Positions 1 to 11,919 of a DNA stretch of 64,000 nt are shown in pieces (the stretch's first letter is position 1; every line of letters begins with the position of its first letter). The notes beneath the pieces are model-generated. The model worked only from the letters and a program-made list of their open reading frames with translations. It was not told the origin of the DNA and ran no database searches. Source of the stretch: Janthinobacterium rivuli (lineage in GTDB: Bacteria > Pseudomonadota > Gammaproteobacteria > Burkholderiales > Burkholderiaceae_D). Made by a program: the position numbers and the translations under genes. The stretch covers positions 1,302,001-1,366,000 of the forward strand of contig NZ_CP121464.1 in the NCBI RefSeq assembly GCF_029690045.1, given 5' to 3'.

Positions 1-1857
1 CCAGGCGCCGAACTTGCGTGCATAGCGGGCATCGAACGTCGTGAACGCCGGGATCTTGGAAGAACAGGTATTGGCAAAATCGCTGCCATAGCGCTGGCTG
101 TCTACCCATTGGGCGCCGAAGTCCGCGCTCTGGCCATCTTTCGGCACCCACGACAGGCGAGCCGACAGGGTGTTTTTCGGGATCAGTGTCAGTTCCTTGC
201 CCGAGTTGGCCCCTTCGGTGAAGGTCGCTTTCACGTGCTGATAGTGGCCGCTGACTCTCCAGTCAGCGGCGATATTCGCGCTGGCGTCGAGCTCAAAACC
301 CTGGTGCTTGGTTGGATCCAGGTTGGTATTGGCGCCCCAGCCCGATGCACCTGCCGTCGGATCGAAATATATTTCGTTGGTTAGCTTGTGGCGGAAGACG
401 CGGGCATCGAGCTTGACGATGCTGTTGTCGTAGGTCGCGCCCAGTTCCAGGTCATGCGAGGTCTGGCCTTGCAGGGGCTTGTTTGCAACGGGGGTGGAGT
501 TGTTTTCATCGGCGTTCGCCACGCGATAGCTCTGGCCGGCCTTGGCGTACAGATTTACCTGCGGCACGACATCGAAGCTGCCTTGTACGTCCCAGGCATT
601 GAAGTTCTGCTTGATGTTGTAGGCTGTCGTGGGGTATCCGATAGGGTCGTTGAAGTCCTTATCGAAGGTTTCGTGGCGTACGCCTGCGGCGATGCGGAAG
701 TTTTGCGGGCTGGCGAATTTCAGTTCATCGCGCACATAGAATGCCTGCGATTTCTGATCCGCCTTGGCCAGCGAATAGGAGCTGTCGATGTTGGAGTCCC
801 ATTTGATGAAGTCGACACCTGCGACGATCTCATTGAGCATGCCGTCAAACTGGCCCAGGTGACGCAGGCGTGGTGAAAACTGGTTTTGTTTGGTTTTGGC
901 CTGCCTTGGGCTTCCGAAGATCGACTTGGCTGTCTTTTCGCTGCGAGATAATTCCGCTGCCAGATCCACTGCTCCCAGGCGTCCCTCGGCGAACGCGGTG
1001 TAGCGGTCGCTGTCGATCGAACCGAAATCTTTTGGCGTGTTTGTCTGGCGTGGATTGGCTTCAAACTGGGCCATTGTGAGGCTACCCGGGAAGCGGATAT
1101 CCTGGCGCGTGCTGTCGATACGCAGGCCGGCGCGAATATCCTTGCCGCTCCATTGCGCGCCGCCGCTGAAGGTATTTTGCTTGTATTCGTTGTTATCGCG
1201 GTAGTTGTCCGTTTCCAGCCGGCCGATGGCGGCGTTCAGCGCCACGTTGTCCCAGGATTGTGCAACGGAGCCGCGCACTTCGCGCTGGCCCAGTTGGCCT
1301 GCTTCCGCAAATACGGTGCCACGGCCTGCCTGCTTGCCTGGACGCTTGGTGACGATATTGATGATGCCGCCCGTCGCGCCGTCGCCGTACAGGACGCTGC
1401 TGCCGCCGCGCGTGATTTCGATGCGCTCCACGCTATCGATGGGAATAGTTGTCAGCAGGGGATCGGCCAGCTCATTTTCCGACAGGCGCACGCCGTCGAG
1501 CACCACGACCATGTTAGGGCTGGCGGTGGCGCCGAAACCGCGCAGGTCCAGGGTGAAGTTATCCGGATTGCCAGCCAGGCCTTGGCGGCCGTAGACGCCA
1601 CCGATCTTGCGGATGGCCTGGTTCACATCCGTGACGCCCGCGCGGCGGATTTCATCGGCCGTGATGATGGTGGCACCGATCGGCTGCAGTGCCGGATCGC
1701 TGTTGAAGCGGGAGCCCGTGACGACGATCTGGTCCAGCGTCTTGTTCGCGGTTTGCGCGAAGGCGGGAGCGGCGGCGATGAAGCACAGGGAAATGGCGGA
1801 AACCAGGGCGCGCGGCGCCATTGCCGGCGCGCGGCGGTGTAATACGGGAGCAGTCAT
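1..1857 (-). CDS. btuB: TonB-dependent vitamin B12 receptor, BtuB-like (3' end cut by window edge)
   Basis: Outer-membrane TonB-dependent transporter; 619 codons are visible and the frame is still open at base 1, so the end of the barrel is missing. The N-terminus has a signal peptide (ALVSAISLCFIAAAPAFA) followed by a TonB box-like stretch LDQIVVTGSR, then a plug domain with ADEIRRAGVTDVNQAIRKIG, LRGFGA and a VERIEITRGGSSVLYGDGAT segment, then beta-barrel repeats rich in aromatic residues. The start is the ATG at 1857; a second in-frame ATG 12 codons later is also possible. The assignment to cobalamin rather than a siderophore rests mainly on the B12 riboswitch immediately upstream and on the cobTSC genes beyond it. 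As I infer it, the gene is repressed when intracellular cobalamin is high. Confidence 0.88.
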   Translation of the reverse strand, partial: MTAPVLHRRAPAMAPRALVSAISLCFIAAAPAFAQTANKTLDQIVVTGSRFNSDPALQPIGATIITADEIRRAGVTDVNQAIRKIGGVYGRQGLAGNPDNFTLDLRGFGATASPNMVVVLDGVRLSENELADPLLTTIPIDSVERIEITRGGSSVLYGDGATGGIINIVTKRPGKQAGRGTVFAEAGQLGQREVRGSVAQSWDNVALNAAIGRLETDNYRDNNEYKQNTFSGGAQWSGKDIRAGLRIDSTRQDIRFPGSLTMAQFEANPRQTNTPKDFGSIDSDRYTAFAEGRLGAVDLAAELSRSEKTAKSIFGSPRQAKTKQNQFSPRLRHLGQFDGMLNEIVAGVDFIKWDSNIDSSYSLAKADQKSQAFYVRDELKFASPQNFRIAAGVRHETFDKDFNDPIGYPTTAYNIKQNFNAWDVQGSFDVVPQVNLYAKAGQSYRVANADENNSTPVANKPLQGQTSHDLELGATYDNSIVKLDARVFRHKLTNEIYFDPTAGASGWGANTNLDPTKHQGFELDASANIAADWRVSGHYQHVKATFTEGANSGKELTLIPKNTLSARLSWVPKDGQSADFGAQWVDSQRYGSDFANTCSSKIPAFTTFDARYARKFGAW

Positions 1858-1949
1858 GATATCGTTTTCTTCGGAAAAAGCACCCGGCTCGCGTCCCCGC
1901 AAGCCAGATTCAACGGAAGGCGCGGCGCCCGGCAAGGCCCGCACTTCCA

Positions 1950-2165
1950 CCTGTCCTGGCCGGTATCCGGGCTGGCAAGTACCGCTATCCCACCTTCCCA
2001 TGCTCGATGATTGCAAGCACAGTGGTTGTCAGAGATAGCTTGTCGCCCGCTTCCTGTTGCGAGGGGCGACACTTGCTTACCGTTGCGGGGGCAGCACACG
2101 TTCGCCGCGACTGCGGCATCGTGTTTCCCGTTTAACTGCGCTCATGGACATGAACGCGGGCACCA
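1950..2165 (-). promoter_or_regulatory. Cobalamin (B12) riboswitch
   Basis: Read on the minus strand, the segment carries the hallmark core GCTGCCCCCGCAACGGTAAG at about 2094-2075. It then has the B12 box region ACCACTGTG near 2020 with CATGGGAAGG following, and a closing CCGGATACCGG/CCAGGACAGG element near 1978-1951. The order and spacing match the adenosylcobalamin riboswitch family. About 90 bases separate it from the receptor start codon, enough for an expression platform. It controls the receptor rather than cobTSC, which lie upstream of it. Exact ends are estimates. Confidence 0.92.
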
Positions 2166-2226
2166 AAACCCCGCCATTATACGTGCAGCAGGCGTGGACT
2201 GAAATGGCTGGCTGGACGATTCGATA

Positions 2227-2781
2227 TCAGAAATCGACGACGACCGTCGCACCGTAGGCGATTTTATGGGCGGAACGGGCGGCCAGCAGAGCCGCTTCCT
2301 CCAATGGCAGCCGGGCTTGCAGTGCCGACAGCAGGCGGATGGTGCCCGCATGGCAGATGAGGATGGCCGTTTCGTGTTGTTCGCGCAACAGATCGCCTAA
2401 AAATGCATCGACACGGGTGGCCATCGCCAGCACATTCTCGCCTCCGCCGGGGCGATACCAGGCCAGGTCGGCCGCCCAGGCATCGATGTCCGCGCGCGCA
2501 ATCGCGTGCCAGGGCTGCATTTCCCATGTGCCGAAATCCATCTCGGCCAGCCGCGCGTCAAGGCGCAGGGCGCTGGAAGGCAGGTCTTGCGCCAAGGCTG
2601 TCGCCAGGCCGGCGCAGCGGCGCAGCGGACTGGCGTAGAGCGGTACGCCGGCCGGCAAAGTCGCTTGCAGGCTGGCGCGCACCGTGGCCATTTCGTGCGG
2701 CGCCACCGCCACGTCGCTGCGGCCATAGCAGGTGCCGCTGGTGACTTGCGGCGTGGGGTGGCGAACGAGGATCAGGCGCAT
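2227..2781 (-). CDS. cobC: Alpha-ribazole phosphatase (histidine phosphatase family)
   Basis: Removes the 5'-phosphate from alpha-ribazole phosphate or adenosylcobalamin phosphate in the late nucleotide-loop assembly steps. The 184-residue protein begins with the phosphohistidine motif LILVRH (residues 3-8) and carries the second catalytic histidine in CHAGTIR near residue 141, the usual layout of the RHG phosphatase fold. It starts 6 bases after cobS and is the last gene of the cobT-cobS-cobC unit, which supports the specific function; by sequence alone it could be a generic phosphoglycerate-mutase-like phosphatase. The gene ends about 60 bases before the riboswitch of the receptor gene. Confidence 0.85.
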   Translation of the reverse strand: MRLILVRHPTPQVTSGTCYGRSDVAVAPHEMATVRASLQATLPAGVPLYASPLRRCAGLATALAQDLPSSALRLDARLAEMDFGTWEMQPWHAIARADIDAWAADLAWYRPGGGENVLAMATRVDAFLGDLLREQHETAILICHAGTIRLLSALQARLPLEEAALLAARSAHKIAYGATVVVDF

Positions 2782-2787
2782 GCTTGT

Positions 2788-3594
2788 TTAGTAGAAGCGC
2801 AATGGAGGTTGAAAGCTGGACAGGATGGCCAGGTAAATCGCCACTTCCGCCACCTGCTGCACGGCGCCCAGGCAGTCGCCCGTGTAGCCTTGCAGGCGGC
2901 GCTGGCATTTGCGGCCCAGCCAGAATGCGGCAGCTGCCGCCGCCACGAAGGCAAAGACCAGCGTGGCCCAGTCAAATATACCCAGCAGGCCGCAGGCGAT
3001 GGCGGGCAGCAGGCCGCAGAGGGTGGCGATGATGAATTCTTCCGTCGTCATCTCTTGCGCCATCGGCTTGGCCTTGCCTTCGTCGCGTGCGTAGTTCATG
3101 AGCCAGATCAGCGACACGGCGGCCAGGCGCGAGAGCGGGTGGGCGATGAATAATGTCGCTACTACTGTGGCAGGCGGCAGCGAAGCGAGCGCCGCGCACT
3201 TGATGGCCAGCAGGCAGAGGATGCCGATGGCGCCATACGCGCCGATGCGCGAATCCTTCATGATTTCCAGCACCCGCTCGCGCGTCATGCCGCCGCCGAA
3301 ACCGTCGCACATGTCGGCAAAACCGTCTTCATGGAAGGCGCCCGTCAGGTAGATGCCGGCGGCGACGGCCAGCAGCACGGCCACGGCCGAAGGCAGGAGA
3401 CAGCTGGCCACCAAATACACGGCGCCACTGATGGCCGCCACCACCACGCCGACCAGCGGGAAGTAGCGCGAGGCGTGCTGCAGCCAGGCCGGCTCGAAAC
3501 CCACCCAGCGCGGTATTGGCAGGCGCGTGAAGAACTGCAGCGCGATGAAGAACAATCGGCACTGGTGGATGGCGGCGGAAACGGGATTGGTCAT
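2788..3594 (-). CDS. cobS: Adenosylcobinamide-GDP ribazoletransferase (cobalamin synthase)
   Basis: Integral membrane enzyme that joins adenosylcobinamide-GDP to alpha-ribazole (phosphate). The predicted protein is 268 residues, normal for the family. It begins MTNPVSAAIHQ and shows the family hallmarks FFTRLPIP near residue 21, the acidic GAFHEDGFADMCDGFGGG segment near residues 86-103 and several hydrophobic helices (for example IGILCLLAIKCAALASL). I chose the ATG at 3594, 4 bases past the cobT stop; a longer open frame reaches back into cobT but encodes only an out-of-frame translation of that gene. Confidence 0.93.
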   Translation of the reverse strand: MTNPVSAAIHQCRLFFIALQFFTRLPIPRWVGFEPAWLQHASRYFPLVGVVVAAISGAVYLVASCLLPSAVAVLLAVAAGIYLTGAFHEDGFADMCDGFGGGMTRERVLEIMKDSRIGAYGAIGILCLLAIKCAALASLPPATVVATLFIAHPLSRLAAVSLIWLMNYARDEGKAKPMAQEMTTEEFIIATLCGLLPAIACGLLGIFDWATLVFAFVAAAAAAFWLGRKCQRRLQGYTGDCLGAVQQVAEVAIYLAILSSFQPPLRFY

Positions 3595-3598
3595 CGTC

Positions 3599-4639
3599 TT
3601 AGTCTGGCGTGGACTTTTCGCTGACCTGGGCCGAGGCAAACGTCGCCATCTCGCGCATGAAGTTGACGGCCGCGTGCAGCAGCGGCAAGGCCAGCGCCGA
3701 ACCCGTGCCTTCGCCGAGGCGCAAATCGAGGTGCAGCAGCGGACGTGCGTCCAGGCTGGCCAGCAACTGGCGATGGCCGTTTTCATCGGAGCAGTGCGAA
3801 AACACGCAATAATCGAGGATGGCCGGCTGCAAACGGGCCGCCACCAGCAGGGCGCTGCTGACGATGAAGCCGTCGATCAGCAGAATCATGCGCCGTTCGG
3901 CCGCCTTGAGCATGGCGCCGGCCATCATGGCGATTTCGAAGCCGCCAAAGGTGGCCAGCACGTCGAGCGGCTCATTGACTGTCGCGTGATGGGCAGCGGC
4001 CGCTTCGATCACTCGTTGTTTATGCAACACGCCATCTTTCGACAGGCCGGTGCCGGCGCCCACGCAATCGGCGACGGGTGTGCCCGTCAGCTTGTGCATC
4101 AGTGCCGCGGCAGTGGTGGTGTTGCCGATACCCATTTCGCCAAAGCCCAGCACATTGCCATCCAGGGTGGCGACCAGCTCCATCCCCGCTCGCATGGCGG
4201 CCAGGCATTGCTCTTTGCTCATGGCGGGCTCTTTGGCGAAGTTGCGGGTGCCGTGGCCTTGCTTGCGGTCAAGCAAGCCGTCGCGCGGGCCGAAATCATG
4301 GTTCACGCCAGCGTCTACTATATAGAGGGCGCAATCTGCCTGGCGGGCGAAGACATTGATGGCGGCGCCGTTGCCGAGGAAGTTCTCCACCATTTGCCAG
4401 GTCACGCTTTGCGGATAAGCGGAAATGCCTTCCGCGACGACGCCATGATCGGCCGCGAAAACGATGATGGCAGGCTGGTGCAATGCCAGTTGCGTGCCTT
4501 GCTGGATCAGCCCGATCTGATGGGCCAGGGTTTCCAGCATGCCGAGGCTGCCCAGCGGCTTGGTCTTGCTATTGATGGCGTGTTGGAGTGCGCTGGCCAG
4601 GGCGGGATTGGCGGTAGATGTAATGTGTGGGATAGGCAT
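3599..4639 (-). CDS. cobT: Nicotinate-nucleotide--dimethylbenzimidazole phosphoribosyltransferase
   Basis: Makes alpha-ribazole phosphate from nicotinate mononucleotide and 5,6-dimethylbenzimidazole. At 346 residues it has the family length. Recognisable blocks are SKTKPLGSLG near residues 24-33, FAADHGV near 61, GFGEMGIGNTTTAAAL near 166-181 and the C-terminal LRLGEGTGSALALPL, which contains the conserved catalytic glutamate. It is the first gene of the minus-strand cobTSC operon. Only about 80 bases separate its start from the divergent rrn promoter, and no riboswitch is visible there, so control of this operon is unclear. cobU, normally a partner, is not within the window. Confidence 0.94.
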   Translation of the reverse strand: MPIPHITSTANPALASALQHAINSKTKPLGSLGMLETLAHQIGLIQQGTQLALHQPAIIVFAADHGVVAEGISAYPQSVTWQMVENFLGNGAAINVFARQADCALYIVDAGVNHDFGPRDGLLDRKQGHGTRNFAKEPAMSKEQCLAAMRAGMELVATLDGNVLGFGEMGIGNTTTAAALMHKLTGTPVADCVGAGTGLSKDGVLHKQRVIEAAAAHHATVNEPLDVLATFGGFEIAMMAGAMLKAAERRMILLIDGFIVSSALLVAARLQPAILDYCVFSHCSDENGHRQLLASLDARPLLHLDLRLGEGTGSALALPLLHAAVNFMREMATFASAQVSEKSTPD

Positions 4640-4719
4640 GGGAATCTATATGGATGAGGCAGGGTATGGTCGGCACTACGATATCACACAGCAATATTTC
4701 CCCAGATGCAAATTAGCGC

Positions 4720-4748
4720 TTGCGGGGAGTTCGGGCCAGGGCTATAAT
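4720..4748 (+). promoter_or_regulatory. rrn operon 1 promoter P1
   Basis: A -35 TTGCGG (4720-4725) and a perfect -10 TATAAT (4743-4748) are separated by 17 bases, followed by a GC-rich discriminator. The second rrn operon has the same arrangement; sequence upstream of the -35 differs between the two, while sequence from the -10 onward is nearly identical. Confidence 0.8.
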
Positions 4749-4806
4749 TCGCCCCCTCGCTGAACGACGCATGCAAATGCCGAGTGAGACGAGAGAAAAG
4801 AAGGAG

Positions 4807-4835
4807 TTGACGGATTTAGCGAAATGCTTCATACT
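4807..4835 (+). promoter_or_regulatory. rrn operon 1 promoter P2
   Basis: TTGACG (4807-4812), a 17-base spacer and CATACT (4830-4835), about 60 bases downstream of P1. The element is conserved in the second operon. This tandem P1/P2 layout is common in proteobacterial rrn operons. Confidence 0.6.
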
Positions 4836-4899
4836 CTTCCTTCTTCGCAGCTGACAAACACAACGCTTTGTCGATAGCGCGAAAGCAGTACCGAATACA

Positions 4900-4912
4900 G
4901 TTCTTTAACAAT
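4900..4912 (+). promoter_or_regulatory. boxA antitermination site, rrn leader 1
   Basis: GTTCTTTAACAAT matches the rrn boxA element bound by NusB/S10. It lies about 190 bases before the 16S gene, and further copies occur before the 23S genes. Confidence 0.8.
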
Positions 4913-5103
4913 TAACAGTCGATAAGTGTGGGCATTTGATGTAAGTGCAGCGACAATCTTCGGATTGGCGTAAAACTTAAAATATCAAATGTTCACAAGA
5001 AATAATGAAATAGGATACTTCTTCGGAAGTAGCCTGTCAGTTTTTTGAGTGAGCGACCCGTCAGCAATGACGGTGCCAATAAAATGGCAAAGTAACAGAG
5101 ATT

Positions 5104-6637
<1,534 letters not shown>

Positions 6638-6732
6638 GAGTTTGCACGAATCAGTAATGGTTCACGCATCAAATGTTCACACTTATCGGCTGTTAAATGA
6701 AGAAGAAACAGTAGTCGTAGTAGTTCCGCGTT

Positions 6733-6809
6733 GGGGCTGTAGCTCAGCTGGTTAGAGCACCGTGTTGATAACGCGGGGGTCGTTGGTTCGAGTCCAACCA
6801 GCCCTACCA
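6733..6809 (+). tRNA. ileT: tRNA-Ile (GAT), operon 1
   Basis: A 77-base cloverleaf in the 16S-23S spacer with acceptor stem GGGGCTG/CAGCCCT, anticodon loop TTGATAA, T-arm GGTTCGAGTCC and an encoded CCA end. Identical to the copy in operon 2. Confidence 0.97.
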
Positions 6810-6821
6810 GCAGAAACAGAC

Positions 6822-6860
6822 CCGGGGGTAAGGTGGACGCTAGTCCAGCCAGACCTACCA
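6822..6860 (+). repeat. Degenerate duplicate of the 3' half of tRNA-Ile in the spacer
   Basis: After the intact tRNA-Ile the spacer repeats a decayed version of its 3' half: a GGGGGT stretch, then AGTCCAGCCAGACCTACCA at 6842-6860, which matches the tRNA 3' end AGTCCAACCAGCCCTACCA at 17 of 19 positions. The corresponding spacer in operon 2 is only 26 bases long and lacks it, so this looks like a local duplication or a remnant of a former tRNA gene. Confidence 0.75.
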
Positions 6861-6877
6861 GTAATGTAATACCCACA

Positions 6878-6953
6878 GGGGGATTAGCTCAGCTGGGAGA
6901 GCACCTGCTTTGCAAGCAGGGGGTCGTCGGTTCGATCCCGTCATCCTCCACCA
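6878..6953 (+). tRNA. alaT: tRNA-Ala (TGC), operon 1
   Basis: A 76-base cloverleaf with acceptor stem GGGGGAT/ATCCTCC, anticodon loop TTTGCAA, T-arm GGTTCGATCCC and an encoded CCA. Standard second tRNA of the rrn spacer. Confidence 0.97.
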
Positions 6954-7024
6954 AAGTTTTACTCGAAAGTGCAAACGTAAGCCAGTAGGTTTAGGTTTGA
7001 TCTTTTAGCGATCAAAGCTGTTTC

Positions 7025-7037
7025 GTTCTTTAACAAT
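7025..7037 (+). promoter_or_regulatory. boxA antitermination site before 23S, operon 1
   Basis: GTTCTTTAACAAT again, identical to the leader boxA, in the spacer about 155 bases before the 23S gene. Confidence 0.75.
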
Positions 7038-7191
7038 CTGGAAGAAGTAAAGATTATTTATTGATCGGTTTGCCGTAAAAAGCGAATCGATGGGTAATGA
7101 TTGTATGTATCAACAAACAAGCAACAACGTTGTACTTTCTTATCCCTGTAGCGCTCTTTTCGTTTGAAAGAATGAAGAGGCTAACGTTATA

Positions 7192-10068
<2,877 letters not shown>

Positions 10069-10204
10069 ATAACCTTAGCAGGTACAGAGGATAAGACGGT
10101 ACAACGTTGTGCGTTTGTTGATACTACCAGTCATTACCCCAATCTTTGCTTCTTCCAGATTCAGGCTTTGTCGCTCCATCGAGGACAAATGCCAGTACAA
10201 GTTA

Positions 10205-10320
10205 TGCCTGATGACCATAGCAAGTTGGTCCCACCCCTTCCCATCCCGAACAGGACCGTGAAACAACTTTGCGCCGATGATAGTGCTGCAACCAGTGTGA
10301 AAGTAGGTTATCGTCAGGCT
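10205..10320 (+). rRNA. rrf: 5S ribosomal RNA (operon 1)
   Basis: A 116-base 5S gene. The ends TGCCTGATGACC and GTTATCGTCAGGC(T) pair in helix I, and the loop segments CCCATCCCGAACAGG and GCGCCGATGATAGTG are typical. It is followed directly by the operon terminator. Confidence 0.95.
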
Positions 10321-10329
10321 TGTTATTCG

Positions 10330-10366
10330 AAAAAACCCCTTCCGGTGATCCGGTTGGGGTTTTTTT
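10330..10366 (+). terminator. rrn operon 1 terminator
   Basis: Hairpin AACCCCTTCCGG-TGAT-CCGGTTGGGGTT followed by a run of T. The same hairpin ends operon 2. Confidence 0.9.
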
Positions 10367-10431
10367 ACGTCTGGTGGTTTTGTCTGGCGCTGTCGGATTA
10401 CACGTGCGGTGACACAAATACGTGTTGCAGC

Positions 10432-10448
10432 TGTTCCAAATTGATACA
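10432..10448. promoter_or_regulatory. 17-bp dyad, candidate activator site (pedF-like operon)
   Basis: TGTTCCA-AAT-TGATACA, an imperfect palindrome 31 bases upstream of the sigma-54 promoter. The same 7-3-7 element (TGTTCCA-GTC-TGGTACA) lies upstream of the aldehyde dehydrogenase promoter at 15251. Assignment to the AcoR-like activator encoded at 23.9-25.8 kb is my inference. Confidence 0.45.
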
Positions 10449-10477
10449 TGGGCGGTCGGATGTGGGGCATAAGTGCA

Positions 10478-10493
10478 TGGCATGGCATTTGCT
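10478..10493 (+). promoter_or_regulatory. Sigma-54 (-24/-12) promoter of the cytochrome c550 operon
   Basis: TGGCATG-GCAT-TTGCT fits the RpoN consensus TGGCAYG-N4-TTGCW at every defined position, with GG and GC 12 bases apart. The expected start of transcription is near 10503, leaving a leader of roughly 28 bases before the ATG at 10531. Confidence 0.85.
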
Positions 10494-10530
10494 CTTCTTG
10501 GGTATTGACTAAAAAACCAAGGAGACCAGC

Positions 10531-11016
10531 ATGACCTATTCCATTCGTACCCTGCTCGGCGTTGCCGCCGCCGGCGCCGTTGCCCTCACTTCCCTGCTGA
10601 CCTTGCCGCATGCCTATGCGCACGGTAATGTCACGCCGCAAGGCGTCGACACCACCGGCTTGCCCAAGGTGGGCGACAAGTGGCTCGAACAAAACCCGTA
10701 TCGTGGCAACAAGCTGGCCTTGACTGTAGGCACCTCGGCCTACAACCAGAATTGCGCCCGCTGCCACGGCATCGAAGCCATCTCGGGCGGCATCGCGCCG
10801 GACTTGCGCCAGTTGGACCGCGATTGTTTTGGTATCAAGAATGAGACAAAGAAACAGGCTTGCTACAAGGAGACGGACAATTACTACCTGACCACCATCC
10901 GCCACGGTAAAGTGCGCAATGGCGCCGTGTACATGCCGCCGTTCGAAGGCGTATTTAATCAGGAAGCCATGTGGGCCATCAAGACCTATCTGGAAACCCG
11001 TAGAGAATCGAACTGA
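10531..11016 (+). CDS. pedF: Cytochrome c550, PedF type
   Basis: Periplasmic monohaem cytochrome c that takes electrons from the PQQ alcohol dehydrogenase. The 161-residue precursor has a signal peptide ending PHAYA (residue 30), one haem site CARCH (residues 75-79) and a probable axial Met in AVYMPPFEG (Met135). Two extra cysteines (99 and 111) flank a charged loop and may form a disulfide. The ATG at 10531 follows a strong AAGGAG. It is first in a two-gene unit with the solute-binding protein and has its own sigma-54 promoter. PedF/ExaB-type cytochromes accompany quinoprotein ethanol dehydrogenases in pseudomonads, which matches the dehydrogenase found 7 kb downstream. Confidence 0.9.
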   Translation: MTYSIRTLLGVAAAGAVALTSLLTLPHAYAHGNVTPQGVDTTGLPKVGDKWLEQNPYRGNKLALTVGTSAYNQNCARCHGIEAISGGIAPDLRQLDRDCFGIKNETKKQACYKETDNYYLTTIRHGKVRNGAVYMPPFEGVFNQEAMWAIKTYLETRRESN

Positions 11017-11031
11017 TCACGAAGGAGTCCC

Positions 11032-11865
11032 ATGCGTTCATTTCAATTCCGCGGCGCGCGCGCGATGATCTCGCTCGCTTGCCTGGCGCTGTGCGCAGCC
11101 GCGCCGGCGCGCGCCGACTGGCAGAAAGTGCAGCAGTCGGGCAGCCTGAAAGTGGCTGTGTACAACGAGTTCGCGCCGTTTTCCGACAAGGGGGCGGGCA
11201 TCGATATCGACATCGCCGAAGCGCTGGCGAAAAAGTTGGGCTTGAAACTGAGCTTGCTGCCATTTCCCGCCGGCGAAAACCTGAACGATGACTTGCGCAA
11301 TATGGTGTGGAAGGGGCATTACCTCGGTTATGGTCCTGCCGATGTGATGTTGCACGTGCCGGTCGACAAGAAGTTGATGGCGGATAACGACAAGGTCGAG
11401 ATCTTCGCGCCGTATTACGTGGAAACCGTGCGCCTGGCGCGTAGCGCGCAAGCCGTGCCGCAATTCGATGGCGTCGCTTCGCTGGCTGGCAAGCGCATCG
11501 GCGTGGAAAAGGTATCGATCGCCGCCATGCTGATGCTGGGCGAAGATAATGGCAAGTACCGCGACGATGTGCGCATCTTCGATACGGCGGCCGAAGCCTT
11601 GCAGCAATTGCAGGCGGGCAAGCTCGACGCCGTGCTGGCCAATCGTTCGGAAATCGAATCGGTGCTGAAAAGCGATCCCGCTTTCCCCTTGAGCGAAGTG
11701 GCGTTCGCCCGCTTGCCGCGCGCGGGCTGGGCCGTGGGCCTGGCCGTCAGCAAGCAACAACTCGACGTGGCCAGGTTGCTGCAAGAAGCCATGAACGAGA
11801 TGGCGGCCACCGGCGAATTGAAAACCATCTTTGAAAAGTATGGCGTGAAGGAAGCGCGGCCGTAA
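11032..11865 (+). CDS. Quinoprotein dehydrogenase-associated periplasmic solute-binding protein
   Basis: A 277-residue family 3 extracellular solute-binding protein with a signal peptide ending APARA. After it come the typical openings GSLKVAVYNEFAPFSDKGAGIDIDIAEALAKKLG (split over residues 40-75) and the C-terminal MNEMAATGELKTIFEKYG. Proteins of this type are found beside PQQ alcohol dehydrogenases (PedG- or MoxJ-like) without cognate ABC permease genes, as here, so a role in dehydrogenase maturation or cofactor handling is more likely than transport. It starts 15 bases after the cytochrome gene behind GAAGGAG, so the two are cotranscribed. The ligand is unknown. Confidence 0.85.
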   Translation: MRSFQFRGARAMISLACLALCAAAPARADWQKVQQSGSLKVAVYNEFAPFSDKGAGIDIDIAEALAKKLGLKLSLLPFPAGENLNDDLRNMVWKGHYLGYGPADVMLHVPVDKKLMADNDKVEIFAPYYVETVRLARSAQAVPQFDGVASLAGKRIGVEKVSIAAMLMLGEDNGKYRDDVRIFDTAAEALQQLQAGKLDAVLANRSEIESVLKSDPAFPLSEVAFARLPRAGWAVGLAVSKQQLDVARLLQEAMNEMAATGELKTIFEKYGVKEARP

Positions 11866-11882
11866 CAGTCCATGCTGTATGT

Positions 11883-11918
11883 GAAGCCCGCACATCGGAA
11901 GATGTACGGGCTTTTTGT
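11883..11918. terminator. Bidirectional terminator between convergent genes
   Basis: Hairpin AAGCCCG-(C)ACATC / GATGT(A)-CGGGCTT with a T run on the plus strand. It lies between the solute-binding protein gene and the converging TonB receptor gene. Confidence 0.85.
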
Positions 11919-11919
11919 T

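Noticed and set aside
6733..6953. tRNA genes as integration site for a mobile element
   Set aside because: No integrase, no att-like direct repeat and no change of gene content at the tRNAs; they are ordinary rrn spacer tRNAs.
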